From the NCBI GenBank assembly GCA_004369085.1, contig ML210359.1, positions 1 to 48,237 on the forward strand: a stretch of 48,237 nucleotides of DNA, in the 5' to 3' direction. The notes below the pieces were generated by a model. The model made no database searches. It had not been told where the DNA came from and saw nothing but the letters and a program-made list of their open reading frames with translations. The position numbers and the translations under genes are program-made. Positions 23,484-34,498 of the stretch are shown in pieces. The DNA is from Coprinopsis marcescibilis (lineage: Eukaryota; Basidiomycota; Agaricomycetes; Agaricales; Psathyrellaceae). Each line of letters opens with the position of its first letter. Position 1 is the stretch's first letter.

Positions 23484-25037
23484 CTAGGCATGAGGCATTG
23501 AATCCTGTGCGGTCCTCTTGGCACAAACAGCACCCTCCGAGTCAGACCCCCGCCCAAACTCAACGCGAACCCCATCAAACTCCGAAAACCTCTCCAACTC
23601 CTCCAAAACCCTCTCATCCATCGGGGACGAAACAACGCGCAGAATGTCCAGAGTATCTCGCATGATGTTCCAAGGAAAGTTGTACAACGTCACCGGCTCG
23701 ACGGCAGGCCCCTTTGGCTCATACACAATCTCCCTCAAGTTCGGCGCATCCAGCGTGCAAAACACCTCTTCAAGGTCGGCCGAGGTTGATAACGCAAGGT
23801 ACAGCAACCGCGGGCAGTCCAAGCGCAACAATTGTGATGCCTCGTACAGCTCAGAGCAATGGTCATCCTCCACGTCCGCAACGATCGAATCGATCTCGAG
23901 CCGTTCCAGCGTAGGCGAAGCGTGCAACAGGCTCTTGCAATCCGCCACGGACAGTGAACAGTTCTTCAGTACGATTTCCTGCATTTGATGAAGTGGGAGG
24001 TGGTTGAAGTCGTAGAAGGGTGCGGGGAGGTTTAAAAGGGTGAGCGGGCCATCCCACTTGAACGAGACGAGGTGCGTGAAATCCTTGGTCGAAGTGAACG
24101 GGGTGTATTGCTTGGGCATAGCGGCATCCATGGTCCACGCCGTATTGAAGAATGGGGCGAGGCGGATGTCAACTGAGGTAATTTTTGAGGATTTATCCAG
24201 GCAGTCTCGCGAGAGGAGGTAGTCCGACAGCGTTATGAAACTGTGGAAAGGTTCCGAGGAGGGCATGCGGAATTTCAGCGCGAGTGGGCCTATAGCAGTA
24301 GATTTGGCGGGGCAGAGCTGGCTAAACTGGGGAACGGTAATGACATCCGGTGGTTGTCCAATGCGATTGACTGGTTCCAGGAATATAAAGTCATTCAACG
24401 GAAGCTCATACCAAGGTCCCATGGCGAAAGTCAATAAAAGGGACTGCGGGACGCGGAACGGATCGAGTGGTTGGTAGTTGTACTTGAGGAGCCGCAGCTC
24501 CTCGCTCCTGTCGATCTCCACTTCTGGCAATGGGCGACCTTTGGGGACCGAAATTCGTAAATGGCGACGTTTACTTTGTCGTTTCCTGGTTGAGGAAGTT
24601 GATGAAAATGAAGCCCACGACGTTTCCGAACAAGTGTCTGATGGGGTCTGGGGTGCAGAATCTTCGGACGACATCGAGGAGGAGGAGCAAGTCGACGATG
24701 TGTCGGTAATTGGCGACCCAAACGAAGTAATAACCCCTGGCCCAAACTTTCCGCCGACCTGCCCATGTGCTTGGCCTCGTTGGCTTGAAGAGGACCATCC
24801 TTTCCCGTTCAAGGTGACAAAGGTTCTGGAGTAAAAGAGGTTCCAATTGGAAGACACAGGGAAGCCGAGCGTGCCCATTCGAAGCATCAGCACTGTCATG
24901 AGCGGCCCTCCAGATGTGAATGAGGAGTCGTGCTCGTCGAGAGGCGTAGGCATTAACATGTGTTGCAGAACATGGTCTGTCAAATTATTAGCGGACATGC
25001 GGCGGGTGGATATCGAGGCGGTAGCGTACCTTGCCAT
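23484..25037 (-). CDS. LRR-like protein, F-box-protein-like C-terminus (517 aa, intronless)
   Basis: Single ORF from an ATG at 25037. Residues about 90-170 are Ser/Thr-rich and probably disordered, with a basic patch RKRQSKRRHLR. The C-terminal two-thirds has repeat-like strands found in Agaricomycete F-box proteins: THLVSFKWDGPLTLL, MQEIVLKNCSLS, LERLEID, LLYLAL, LREIVYE. I could not find an F-box, so it may be a degenerate member or have another role. The N-terminal 50 residues are less convincing; translation may start at a later Met. Function is not assigned. Confidence 0.7.
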   Translation of the reverse strand: MARYATASISTRRMSANNLTDHVLQHMLMPTPLDEHDSSFTSGGPLMTVLMLRMGTLGFPVSSNWNLFYSRTFVTLNGKGWSSSSQRGQAHGQVGGKFGPGVITSFGSPITDTSSTCSSSSMSSEDSAPQTPSDTCSETSWASFSSTSSTRKRQSKRRHLRISVPKGRPLPEVEIDRSEELRLLKYNYQPLDPFRVPQSLLLTFAMGPWYELPLNDFIFLEPVNRIGQPPDVITVPQFSQLCPAKSTAIGPLALKFRMPSSEPFHSFITLSDYLLSRDCLDKSSKITSVDIRLAPFFNTAWTMDAAMPKQYTPFTSTKDFTHLVSFKWDGPLTLLNLPAPFYDFNHLPLHQMQEIVLKNCSLSVADCKSLLHASPTLERLEIDSIVADVEDDHCSELYEASQLLRLDCPRLLYLALSTSADLEEVFCTLDAPNLREIVYEPKGPAVEPVTLYNFPWNIMRDTLDILRVVSSPMDERVLEELERFSEFDGVRVEFGRGSDSEGAVCAKRTAQDSMPHA

Positions 25038-26030
25038 GGCGCTTTGAATGCCACATTTTCGATTAAAAGACGCTCCATAGCTTATATTTGCGGCCTATTT
25101 CGTGGAGCGACTGGTAAAGGTTGACTCAAATTCTTAGATGCTAAGTCTAACGCTGCGGATTAGACAGGACCGCTCACTTACTAGTCATATGCTACCTACC
25201 TCGAATGTATATGGTCAAGAAGCAGCCTGCGACGCCCGCAATTTACAGTGCATCCAGTTCTCCAAAGGGATCCCAGTTAGATTGTACCGCAAAGAACACA
25301 AGAATGGGTGGGAGAGGGTGGCAGCCCACAGTTTGCCACACGGGCACTGGACAGTGGACAAAGGGTTTTGCTACCGCTCTTTCTACTAGTCGTCTGAGCA
25401 CAAATCATATCCGCTTGAAAATTTACACTCACCTTGTGCTCCGTCGTCGTCGTCGTCGTCGGTCGATAAGCTTGAAACATTGCAACCATACGCCTAAAAT
25501 ATAGTATACGACGATGGTGATTGGGTCAACGGATGATGGTCAGGGAAAAGTTCGAGGCCAGACGCGGCAGAACGCGGCGCCAAGTGTGGGCAAGCACCGC
25601 CACGGTCGTGTGCTGAATGATCCGTCTGGCGCGGGACGCGTCGCACAATCCAAGGCTGACAAGCCAATCCCCTCAAACTAATTTTGAAGAGTGTCTCAAA
25701 GTTGTAATAAGAGCAGGATGCAAAGGTACCAGATCCCAGCAGGCCGCTCCATCTGATAGAGCTGATCCAGGAACGGAACCCATGACTATCTCAAGTAAAG
25801 AAGCAAGGACCAATTATAGAGAGAGAAAATGAAATGTGATTGCGTTGTGGTACAATAATGCTACGAATGATTATATCAAATTCTGGTTAGTGATCGGCAC
25901 TGAAGAGTCTATGCATATGCAAAGGTTCTCTACAGTACCAACCCCTGATCCATCTTAATTAAATGGGTCAAGTTTTTCCGGGGGTATCGAAAATAAAAAA
26001 AGAGAAGAATAGACGGGAGGTACGTTGGAT
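25038..26030. other. Intergenic region
   Basis: About 1 kb without a supported gene. It contains a (CGT)n run at 25442-25461 and the promoter of the LRR-like gene. Confidence 0.5.
25442..25461. repeat. (CGT)n microsatellite
   Basis: Six and two-thirds tandem copies of CGT, not inside any supported coding exon. Confidence 0.9.
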
Positions 26031-26919
26031 TTAGCACCGCCTCCAGACAAAGCTGGCTTCCTATTAGGCAGAAGCGGAGCCGTGTTAGTGAATGGTGCCA
26101 AGGAACAAGACAGGATATGATGCGTACTGTTGAGTTTCGGACAGCAATGGAGCCGACACTCTTGGTGGCGCCATTGTCGATCAGGAGGGCGTTGTTGATA
26201 TTGACAACACCGGCACTGCCGCAAGGGCTCCAGACGAGGGGAGAGTACTTGTTGACGAGAGTTGTTTGGCCAGTGCTTGGTCCAGTGATGGACGTGGCAC
26301 AGGTGCCCTCGGTCAATTGACCCTGGAAGTAATAGTAACTCTCGGCGGTGGCCTTAACCTTGGACTCGACGTGGTAATAGGCGTTCTAGAGGAAGAGGAA
26401 GACCAATTAGAACACATCAGTCGAGCTAGACATAATCAATTTGACTTACCAGATTGCTTTGGTCGAATGCGAATTGATAGCCGGCGGGGATGCTGAGAAG
26501 CGGAGATGTTAGGATGGCTTAAAAAAAGCTGGACGGAAGGCGTCTCACTTCACACCGAGGGTGAGCCTGCAGTTGGTACGGCCGTCGCTGAGGTCATAAG
26601 ATGGGCCAGCGTCTGCTCGGAACTGAGAGAAGAAGAGCGACACGCTGTCGTCCTCTGTGGAGGATGTCAAAAGGTTATCAGTATGACGTCGCCGAAATAT
26701 GCTCACTGTTGACACGGGCGGATGTAGTTCCTGGTGGGCATCCGGTACCGATGGCACCAACGCTGGTACTGTGAACTATGTGAGCAAGGCTTATGCAGCA
26801 GAAAGTAAGCCGACTCACATTTGCAGCTCAGGCGCAGCTTCGGCTGTGGGAGCAGCAGCGACCTGGAGGACGCAGATGTAGAGGGCAAGAGCGAGGCGGG
26901 TGAAGGTAGCGAAAGACAT
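26031..26919 (-). CDS. Secreted DUF4360-type protein (199 aa, 6 exons)
   Basis: Exons are 26819-26919, 26707-26768, 26549-26654, 26450-26492, 26128-26385 and 26031-26060; the junctions keep frame throughout. The signal peptide MSFATFTRLALALYICVLQ is followed by an AAAP/AEA region. The mature part has the DUF4360 landmarks: GTGCPPGT, SLFFSQFRADAG, GRTNCRLTLGV, IPAGYQFAFD, SYYYFQGQL, WSPCGSAGVVNINNAL. It ends W..C (FVWRRC), as the family usually ends. The conserved Cys suggest disulfides. The biochemical function of the family is unknown; members are small extracellular fungal and bacterial proteins. The last exon is only 10 codons and was chosen because it restores the terminal W-x-x-C. Confidence 0.8.
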
Positions 26920-27030
26920 TTCAGTAGAGGAGTTGAGTTGGAGAAGGGGGAGCTGTAGAAGGCTTGTGAGGAGCTGTGGAAGTGGAAGACTCAGTTCGAG
27001 TTGGTATTTTCTTCTCCTCCAACGCGCCCT

Positions 27031-27363
27031 TCAAATACATTTTCGACACCAGGCTGGATTCTCCATTCGTCCGAACTCCAAAATAGGTTCCGGAAAAGAT
27101 TCAGGAGGCGGGGGAATTGGTGGGACGAAGAAGGATCCACAGAAGGCAACTCCAGTCCAGGGGCGCGTCAGTGGCTCCCATTCGGCCATCGTGATACGGT
27201 CGTAGCACCCACAGTTCTCGCAGGAGTTAGAGCCTAAAGGGCCGTTGAGCGCAAGGACTCGGATAAAACGTGGAGTAACGATGGAAATCTCACCTTGAGC
27301 CTTGAAATCTGGTGTACCCACGCGCATGTTGATGGGTTTGGTGGGGAATATCGGGCAAGTCAT
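27031..27363 (-). CDS. Candidate small Cys-containing protein (90 aa, 2 exons)
   Basis: Exon 1 is 27294-27363 from ATG, exon 2 is 27031-27233; the intron between is GT-AG (GTGAG ... TTTAG) and the join is in frame. The product has a CENCGC cluster and a run of prolines (PPIPPPPE), with six Cys in all. There is no signal peptide on this start; an upstream exon could add one. I do not recognise the family. The gene lies just upstream of the DUF4360 gene on the same strand, and the call is weak. Confidence 0.35.
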   Translation of the reverse strand: MTCPIFPTKPINMRVGTPDFKAQGEISIVTPRFIRVLALNGPLGSNSCENCGCYDRITMAEWEPLTRPWTGVAFCGSFFVPPIPPPPESFPEPILEFGRMENPAWCRKCI

Positions 27364-28899
27364 GATCCAGGTGGATTTTAGGCTAGGAGAAGCAGGGAGC
27401 GGTGATCAGGGCGTCGCGATGCGTGGAATGGACGGAGGGACTTCAGACATGTGCCGCCGAGGGATGCAATCTCAAACGGGAAGGTACGAAGTAAAAACTC
27501 GAATTCTGCGTCATCTGACCAGAGCTTATCAGGGGATCGTCGTTTCTCGCTGATGCTCCGCAAGTCTCTCGTGGGGTTGGTGTATTGTTGTCCTGCTTAG
27601 GCCGCGTTCTCGACGTCGGAGCTCGATCTGTGAGACGGACATAAAGCGTCAACCGTGCACACGGTCCTCGTGTGTTAGTGCCCAGGTTGCATTCTTAGCA
27701 TACACGAAGCTTCTTTCATCGAGAATGCCCCGAGAATAAATCCCACCCTCCAGGCCAAAGAGTCCCGACGGAGATGGATCGTGATTAATTGAATTGCCGG
27801 CTCGCTGTCGTCCATGTTGCGTCGCGCCTGCCTGAGTACTGCTTATGCTGTTGCCAAAGTCCTGGTCTACTACTGCGATTTTGGGCATTAAGATTAATCC
27901 GACAACAAAGCTGAAAGTCAAACCACACACCATTGCGCAACCTCGCGTAGAGCAATAGGCAAAGGGTGCGTAGCCTACAGCGAGATACATCCGGGCGGCA
28001 GAACTGCAGAGAAATCCTCACCATCGCTGGGGCGTGATAACTGGTTCAATCAGTCCCTCTCCCACCCACAAAATAAGCGATTTGAATTTAAGCGATGATG
28101 GATCAGAGCTGCATCCGTGAATGCTCATGAAAAGGTTCTGTGACGATGTGAAAGACCAACCTCAATTTTTGACTAGATCGGAACCGAACCTTTCCCTCGA
28201 GTTGACAGGTATTTCCGCCATCAGTGGGCGTTTCCGGAGACGCCATGCGGAGTAACTACAATGAAGTGCGCGTCATAAAGACTGCCATCCTCAGGCAAAG
28301 CGCACCCTCCGGACGGTGCATAAATGGAAGGGCGTTGTCAGCTCAAGGAGAAGAGCGAGATACCCCGAAGGCCTGGAATACGTACTTGGAGCTAGATAAC
28401 CATTGACGTTGAACATCTCCTGTCAGATCGTCATCTATTCGCCATCCAGTGAGCGTGCGTACGTATAACGCAAGATCCTCACTTACTTTGTGCGTTGGCG
28501 GACTGTGTTTCCCTCTTTCTACGGACAACATAGGCCCATGCTGAGTGTTCACACAACGGTGTCAGGGCCCCTCAATCTCCATCACCATACACACGGGCGC
28601 ACATAGGGTGGAATCAGGGAAAGAAGGATAAGGAACAAAGGGTGCATCATTTCTCCGAACGACCTCGTTGCTGGTCTAAAACGACGAGGATGAAGTCTGG
28701 TTCGATTGCAAGAACTGACGACGTATTGAGGAAGAGAACATATAAGCCGAAGCCTGTCCAGGTGGAATTGAAGACTGGGTTCTCAACTTCGGATAGTCAG
28801 AAATCGCGGGGGTTGCGGTTCTAGAAGCGTCTAGGACAGTTCAGCGTGCTTATTTTTAAGCGATAGCTGGAGTAGTAAACATTCGAAGACACGACTCTG
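27364..28899. other. 1.5-kb region without a supported gene
   Basis: Minus-strand ORFs at 27649-27990 and 27785-28024 overlap in different frames. One has a hydrophobic stretch (GLTFSFVVGLIL), but I could not build a gene with sensible ends. The rest shows nothing recognisable. Confidence 0.45.
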
Positions 28900-29955
28900 C
28901 TAGATTTCTAAGAAATCCTCGTCTTCTTCGATGAGCATCTCCAATAGCTTGTAAAAGCTGGCTACAGGAAAGCCAACTACGTTGTTGTAATCGCCTTCGA
29001 CCTTTCGAATCAACAAGCTGCCAAGGCCCTGAGAGATTTTGGCATGAGTGCCGGGGTAAAAAAAACAGCCAACACCTTACCTGGATTGCAAATCCGCCGG
29101 CTCGGTCAATGCCTTCCCCGCTCTCGACATAAGCTTCGACGAGCGATTCATGGTTATCCGCAAAGTATACCAAGGTTCGTTCATCGATAGATCTACAACG
29201 ACCACAACGTTAGTGTTTTAACGGTGGAATGTGCCTCTTGGATGCTTACTGTGTTTTGTAGCCCGGGCTTTGCAAAACTGGAAAAACCACAACAACTCCA
29301 GTAACGACTTCGCAGACGTTTCCATTTAAATCGAGGAGCATACGAAGATTATCTGCTTTATCAATAGGTTTTTCCAGAATTTCTTGTGAGGTTTGTCCGA
29401 GCGCGGACTCGATGACAGAGCGGGCTACATTGGAAGCAACTTCTGAGCCGTGCGTAAGAACGACGGTGTCCGCTAATAGAGCTTTGCGTCAGTGATAGGT
29501 TGCATGGCTCAGCACGGTGAATGTCTGACCTGCTATGACCAGGTCTGGGGCGTTGTCAGGGTCTTGTTCCTGCATACAGGTAAGCATCGTGAACGACATT
29601 GATGTGTAGGGGTGTATTCACCACTAGTCTCTCATAGACCTCGATAGCTTTATGTGAGGCCGTCGCAACGGGATATTCGTGGATCTGGTGTGCGTACTCG
29701 CTTGAAGGAAGGTTTTCCGCGAAAGTCGACGGAATGATATCTGGTTCTAGACCCTGTAGGCGTTTAACAGTAGGTAATATTAGATCAAGCCTGATATAGG
29801 GAGTCGGCAGAGAGAAGAAACTAGACGCACGAACGCACAATCGTGCGGAGGATATCTTTCCTCCTGGGACTGTTTGAGGCCAATACAATGCGCTTGCCCT
29901 TCAACTTGTTAAAAACGTCTGTTTTAAGCGCATGTGGAAGTATTTGCTTCTCCAT
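28900..29955 (-). CDS. Maf-like nucleotide pyrophosphatase (250 aa, 6 exons)
   Basis: Exons are 29839-29955, 29622-29753, 29530-29569, 29250-29472, 29081-29192 and 28900-29028, all with GT-AG introns. Maf/Ham1-superfamily hallmarks are in order: RIVLASNSPRRKDIL (substrate loop), PSTFAENL, ATASHKA, ADTVV (catalytic Asp), ILEKP, and a C-terminal GGFAIQGLGSLLI followed by VEGDYNNVVGFP. Maf proteins hydrolyse dTTP, UTP and some modified nucleotides to monophosphates, a house-cleaning role. The gene is divergent from hus1 with 284 bp between start codons, suggesting a shared promoter. Confidence 0.9.
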
Positions 29956-30239
29956 GATATCGTTTATTGCTTTGAAGAAGCTAGCTAGCTATATGCAGGG
30001 CGATATCGATATCGAGGATAAACGCGTAAGACGATGAGGACGATAAGGAAGAAACGCCCCTATTCCGCTGCCATAACCTGAAGTCACGCATCAGGCACGT
30101 GGAAAACGCGTGAACAGGACCACCACGCCAAGCGCAATCAACCTCATCCGCCCTCCGACCTGGACCACGACGTCTACATAATTGTAACTGCGCTGAAATC
30201 GATACCTTTTAAGATCATTGAACAGCTAAAATCGTTGAA
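29956..30239. promoter_or_regulatory. Bidirectional promoter between the Maf gene and hus1
   Basis: The ATGs of the Maf gene (minus, 29955) and hus1 (plus, 30240) are 284 bp apart, with no ORF between them. Both genes belong to nucleotide-pool or genome-maintenance functions. Co-expression is an inference; no specific factor site was identified. Confidence 0.5.
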
Positions 30240-31554
30240 ATGCGATTCAGGACTTCTATTCACAATGTTCAGACCTTTTTTCGTGGGTAGACTACTCGCC
30301 CCAAATCCTGGACCTGACCTTTTGTCCGTGTAGGCCTGATACAAACCATAGAAAAACTGCAGAAGAAATTCATAATGAAACTCACAGAAACGAACATGCA
30401 AATCATATGCAACAGTGATACAAATGAAGGTGGGATTCAAGTGTGGTCGTGCGTGCACCGCTGCCGCCTTTTCCATGTTCCCACTTCTAACCGTTCTGCA
30501 TAGACATATCAAAGTGCCATCCCTATTTACCAACTATCAGATCCAGTCGAATTCGAACAATGAGATCGCTTTAATTCTATCCTCGGATGCCTTGCTTGGA
30601 GCCTTGAAGTCAGCTTCTGCAAATCCTGCCGCTGGCGTGAATATTGGGACAGGAGGGCAAAACGGCGCGGCACCTGGTTTGTGCCATTGTCCTGTCCTGT
30701 GACCATGACTGAACGACACTCGTCTCGCAGCAGCTGTATCGAGCTTTGAAACAGAAGAAGTGGTCATGAAGCTGGCGAAGAAGAATAGCATAGCAATGCT
30801 TTCGTTCGAGGTCTACGGAATGACGAGGCAAGAGCCACCATACACTCCCGGTACCCAAACACCAACTCACTTACTGATCAGAGCAGGGCGAACGATTCGG
30901 GTGTCCCATGACGTGAAAGTGGACGTGATGCGAACTGCAGACGTGGCGAAACTTAGTGAGCCAATGTGTCCCGAGCCCGATGTGCGTCCCATACTGCTCT
31001 GATGCCTCACGACTAACCATTTGTTATTGCACAGGTGACAGTTCTACTGCCCCCGCTGCACAAGATACGCATTGTGGTCGAGAGGTTACGCCCAATGTCG
31101 AACATCCTGGCAATCAGAGGAAACAACAATGGCGGTTTACAGCTCGCTATCAACACGGAAGGCGTCAAGGTTGAAACCGAGTGGAGGAACTGCACTAATC
31201 CCCAAAGTACGCAGACACTCCACTCTTACTGAACTTGCTACTTACCCTCCCATTCAGTGCGAGATCCAAACAATGAAGAGGAGGACCCAGAGGAAAAGGA
31301 CCCAGACCAAAAATATACAGTGCACATCAGTATACGAAGTTTCCTCAAGTTCTTAAACGTGCACTCCGTGTCGTCAACCACTATCGCATGTACGCACCGC
31401 ATTAGCTCTCGGCCTTGCTGTATAGCTCACCCTAACCCCAATCCTAGGCATATGTCACCACCACTGTCTCATCCTTTACGTTTATATAGGAGAGGTAGCA
31501 GACGCTGGCGGGGTGCTGACCTTCTACATCCCCGCCATCATAGACGATGATTGA
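30240..31554 (+). CDS. hus1: Checkpoint clamp protein Hus1 (312 aa, 8 exons)
   Basis: Exons are 30240-30282, 30334-30448, 30504-30676, 30731-30827, 30882-30981, 31035-31206, 31258-31389 and 31448-31554. Landmarks match Hus1: N-terminal MRFRTSIHN, QIICNSD, FTNYQIQSNSNNEI, EVVMKLAKKN, an IRVSHDV strand, CPEPDVTVLLPPLHKI with a VERL run after it, and C-terminal GGVLTFYIPAIID. Hus1 is the PCNA-like third subunit of the 9-1-1 clamp (Rad9-Rad1-Hus1) loaded at damaged DNA to activate the ATR kinase. Intron 4 uses a GC donor (AG then GCAAGA) and is 54 nt without an in-frame stop, so retention would insert 18 residues. Intron 3 ends in a tandem CAGCAG acceptor, allowing a one-residue variation. Confidence 0.9.
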
Positions 31555-31876
31555 ATATCGAAACTATTTCTAGTCCGCGGACGTATATACCATCGCCAGT
31601 TCAACAGAGGAAATGGCGACACGCTACCGTCGATCAATTCTGCGTTGTGGTAGTACATGCCTTGACACCCGCAATTTGCTCTCGACTGCCAAGTGCGCTT
31701 TCTTTACAAAGCCCTTGGGATACGATGGGTAGTGTTGAACAGGTCCTTGATACGTACAGCTAAGATCTCGAGGTAAGATCGTCAAGCCTATGAAGTTGGG
31801 TACCAAGTGTTCGCGGACTGTTACAGTGCACATACAGAAAAAAAAACAGAAAGGTTATGCAATCTGTGCATTTTAT
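31555..31876. other. Short intergenic region between hus1 and the tRNA gene
   Basis: No gene seen. It contains the hus1 3' end and the Pol III terminator of the tRNA gene. Confidence 0.5.
31838..31846 (-). terminator. Pol III oligo-T terminator of the tRNA gene
   Basis: Nine consecutive T residues on the minus strand begin about 30 nt after the tRNA 3' end. This is a strong RNA polymerase III termination signal. Confidence 0.75.
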
Positions 31877-31965
31877 GCATCAAGAGGGAATCGAACCCCC
31901 GGCGGGTCGAACTTTGAACAAAGTTCGTATGGCAACGACCCAGGTTACCACTACCCCATTGATGC
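31877..31965 (-). tRNA. tRNA-Gly(GCC) with a 19-nt intron
   Basis: On the minus strand the gene starts at 31965. Acceptor stem GCATCAA/TTGATGC pairs perfectly (7 bp), the D stem is GGGT/ACCT, the anticodon stem GGTCG/CGACC pairs perfectly once the intron is removed, and the T arm is GGGGG-TTCGATT-CCCTC with one G-T pair. The anticodon GCC is at 31933-31931. The intron (31911-31929) sits after position 37, the canonical site. The intron and the following exon bases form an inverted repeat (CGAACTTTG-TT-CAAAGTTCG) that would compete with the anticodon stem in the precursor. Confidence 0.93.
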
Positions 31966-32476
31966 GACGAAGTATATTTCCTTCCTGTCCTCCCGGCCTC
32001 TCTCTAGCGAGAACTGATATGTTTTCGAAATCAAATGGACTACATTCATTTCTTGGCTCTTTGGCTCTTACAAGTGGCTTTTCAGGCCAACATCAACTCT
32101 TAAATTAGCTGATTCGAACGATGAAGGGTCAAGCTTCAAAATTCAGAACGGGACGTGCTCCAAGTTCCTCAGTTCGGGCCGATCTATCATCTGAAATTCT
32201 TGAAGGACTGACAAGAGGGATTGGAGAGTGACGAAGTGATATCGTCAGGTAATTATTTGATGAAATCACCTTGTATATGCCATAGGCTGTCGCCGAGTCA
32301 CGGATTCCTCACAGCCCCAGTGAGAAAATGACTCGGACAGATAAAGTATGTTTCAAATATGCCGTACATCCTTCTTCACCTCCAGCTCCCCAATCTCAGA
32401 ATCAGACTTGGACACCATAGTCAAGGCGTCCAAATTAAACGAAATCAAGTTGCAGTCAGACATATAATTGACAAAG
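31966..32476. other. Intergenic region upstream of copy D
   Basis: No gene seen in about 510 bp; it should include the promoter of copy D. Confidence 0.5.
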
Positions 32477-34405
32477 ATGTCTAACCTCCCAGGGCCACAA
32501 CTTCTGTCACTCGCTCCAGAGCTGATTCAAGAAATTGGGAACAAGGCAAGGAAGCACTCACATATTTGCTCCTGATTCTTAACTATAGCTTACTCTTTCA
32601 CGCTAGGCTCCAATCCAAGACGTAAAATCTTTACGTCTCGTTTGTAGGAAACTTTCGACGCTCGTGGAAGGTGATCTTTTTCACTCCCTCGAAATCCACC
32701 TCCACCCATACGATCGCTCCGGTGTCTACAAACGAGCCCTAGAAATATTCGAAACTCTAGCAAAGGCCAAGGGACACTCTGTCGAAACAGCTACTCGGAA
32801 ACTGGTTATCACGAATGTCTCACTTCCTATCAAGCGTAATGACCATCGCGAGATAACAGGAGATGAGTTTGAAAGGCGTTTGAAGGCGGCGTTGGTACCC
32901 GCGCTTCAGTCTTTGAAAAATATCCGGAATATTAGGTGAGATCTGATTTGAGTATATCTCCAGAATCATGTCGCTTACCTATGCTAACCTACTCGTAGGT
33001 TGAATTACAACTTCACCAAGCTCGACTGGGTCTTTCATGGGGTCCTTGAATCCTTAAACCCTATTATACCCCAGCTTTCAGGTCTGGATATATACGGAAT
33101 CGACTCAGACAAACTATGGAACCCGAGGAACACAGCCTTGCTTACCCTGCTCAACGATCCTCGTCTCCTTCAATTGTCTCACTTTTCCATCACGACAGAA
33201 GGACAGGGCGAAAATCAGGCTTTTTTTGCATCCCTGATAACTGCCATGAGGACGACACTCACGAAGTCAAGTACCCGTCTCAAGTCCTTCAAATGCGGTC
33301 TCCCCGCCATTTGGTCGCAAAGACCAATTCTGCACGCCGTATTCGGACCCGACATCCCGAATTCGGGTTTCCCGGCGCTTACGCACATCGCGTTGGGTAG
33401 TGAAATCATCCCGGGGTCGCATATATGCCGCGGTGCGCCTACTCTGCCTCAATTCACGTCGCTGCAGCGGCTCGATTGTCTCCTCGTGTACCGACAGGGG
33501 AAAGCAAACGGTACCCATCAAGTCCACGCAGGAACACTCAGTTTTTGGGAGTTACTTGCAGATACGGGGGTTCGGCTGCGCAGCATTCGAAATGCCATTG
33601 TGTCTGACGAGCTGCTCAAGTACCTTTGCTCATACTCTGGGGAGCTCAACGAGCTCTCCGTGTCCTGTCAGCACTCTGCTGGGAGCCAGCAGGCTCAACA
33701 AGCGATGGGAGTGGAGTTCTGGACCCGAGTTATCCCGCTCCATTGTTCGTTCCTGCGCGAGATTCAAGTACACACGAGCTGTATGGGATGGTGGATATAT
33801 GGGTCCAAGACGCAAGAGACACTGAGTGCGTACTCTTTCCCTGAGCTTCGACGCTTGAGGATCGGCGTCCAGAAACACGAACGGTACTCAACCGTCACGG
33901 ACGAGCCAAACAAAGATTACATGGTGAGTATGCGCACATGCAATTGCACATATATAGACTAACTTTGGCCGTGTGCATGAACATTCGTGGTCACCAGGCA
34001 ACTCTTGTTAATTTGATTGTGCAGTCAGGCAACTTTCCAGCCCTTGTGGAGTTGAATCCGGATTTTCCTTCCTATCCTGTGGAACATGGATGGTGTGGAA
34101 CTTCAGCCATCAATGAACAGGAAGAGGTTGCGAGAAATCAAACTTCAAATCTTTGCGGATGGACATTCCCTTGCATAGAAGACATGAAGGAGGTTTCTGG
34201 CTCCCCTTCAAGCCTTCGATTGACTGCAGGAATTAGAGAAATGAGGCCACCGCCGAAAGTGGCATTTTTTGGATCCTATAGTAGCTTTTGTTTGCGCCCT
34301 ACGGAGATAAGCGGTGGGTGGAAGTATGAGAGTACTGAGTGTTTATTTACAGTTGAAGGATTAGCTATGCGATTTACATCTAGGCTATCTCAACCTGCAT
34401 CGTAA
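32477..34405 (+). CDS. F-box-like protein, family copy D (576 aa, 4 exons)
   Basis: Exons are 32477-32545, 32607-32935, 32999-33923 and 33998-34405; the joined frame is open. The F-box-like start (LLSLAPELIQEIGNK, then DVKSLRLVCRKLSTLVEG) is split by intron 1, whose donor is GC (AAG then GCAAGG); no alternative GT is available nearby. Exon 3 holds the LRR-like body (LTHIALGSE, SLQRLDCL, ELNELSVSC) and a GMGWW-type motif where A has GGWW. It ends FTSRLSQPAS, a divergent version of the family's TRFTAR end. It is the most diverged intact member here. A role as an SCF substrate receptor is inferred only from the N-terminal motif. Confidence 0.8.
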
Positions 34406-34498
34406 CTGTAGAACTCGTTATTCGACAAGTTAAAGGATATGTGCTTCACCAGCTTTAATATACAGAGATATCTATATTCGGGTTCGCAGTGATAAACC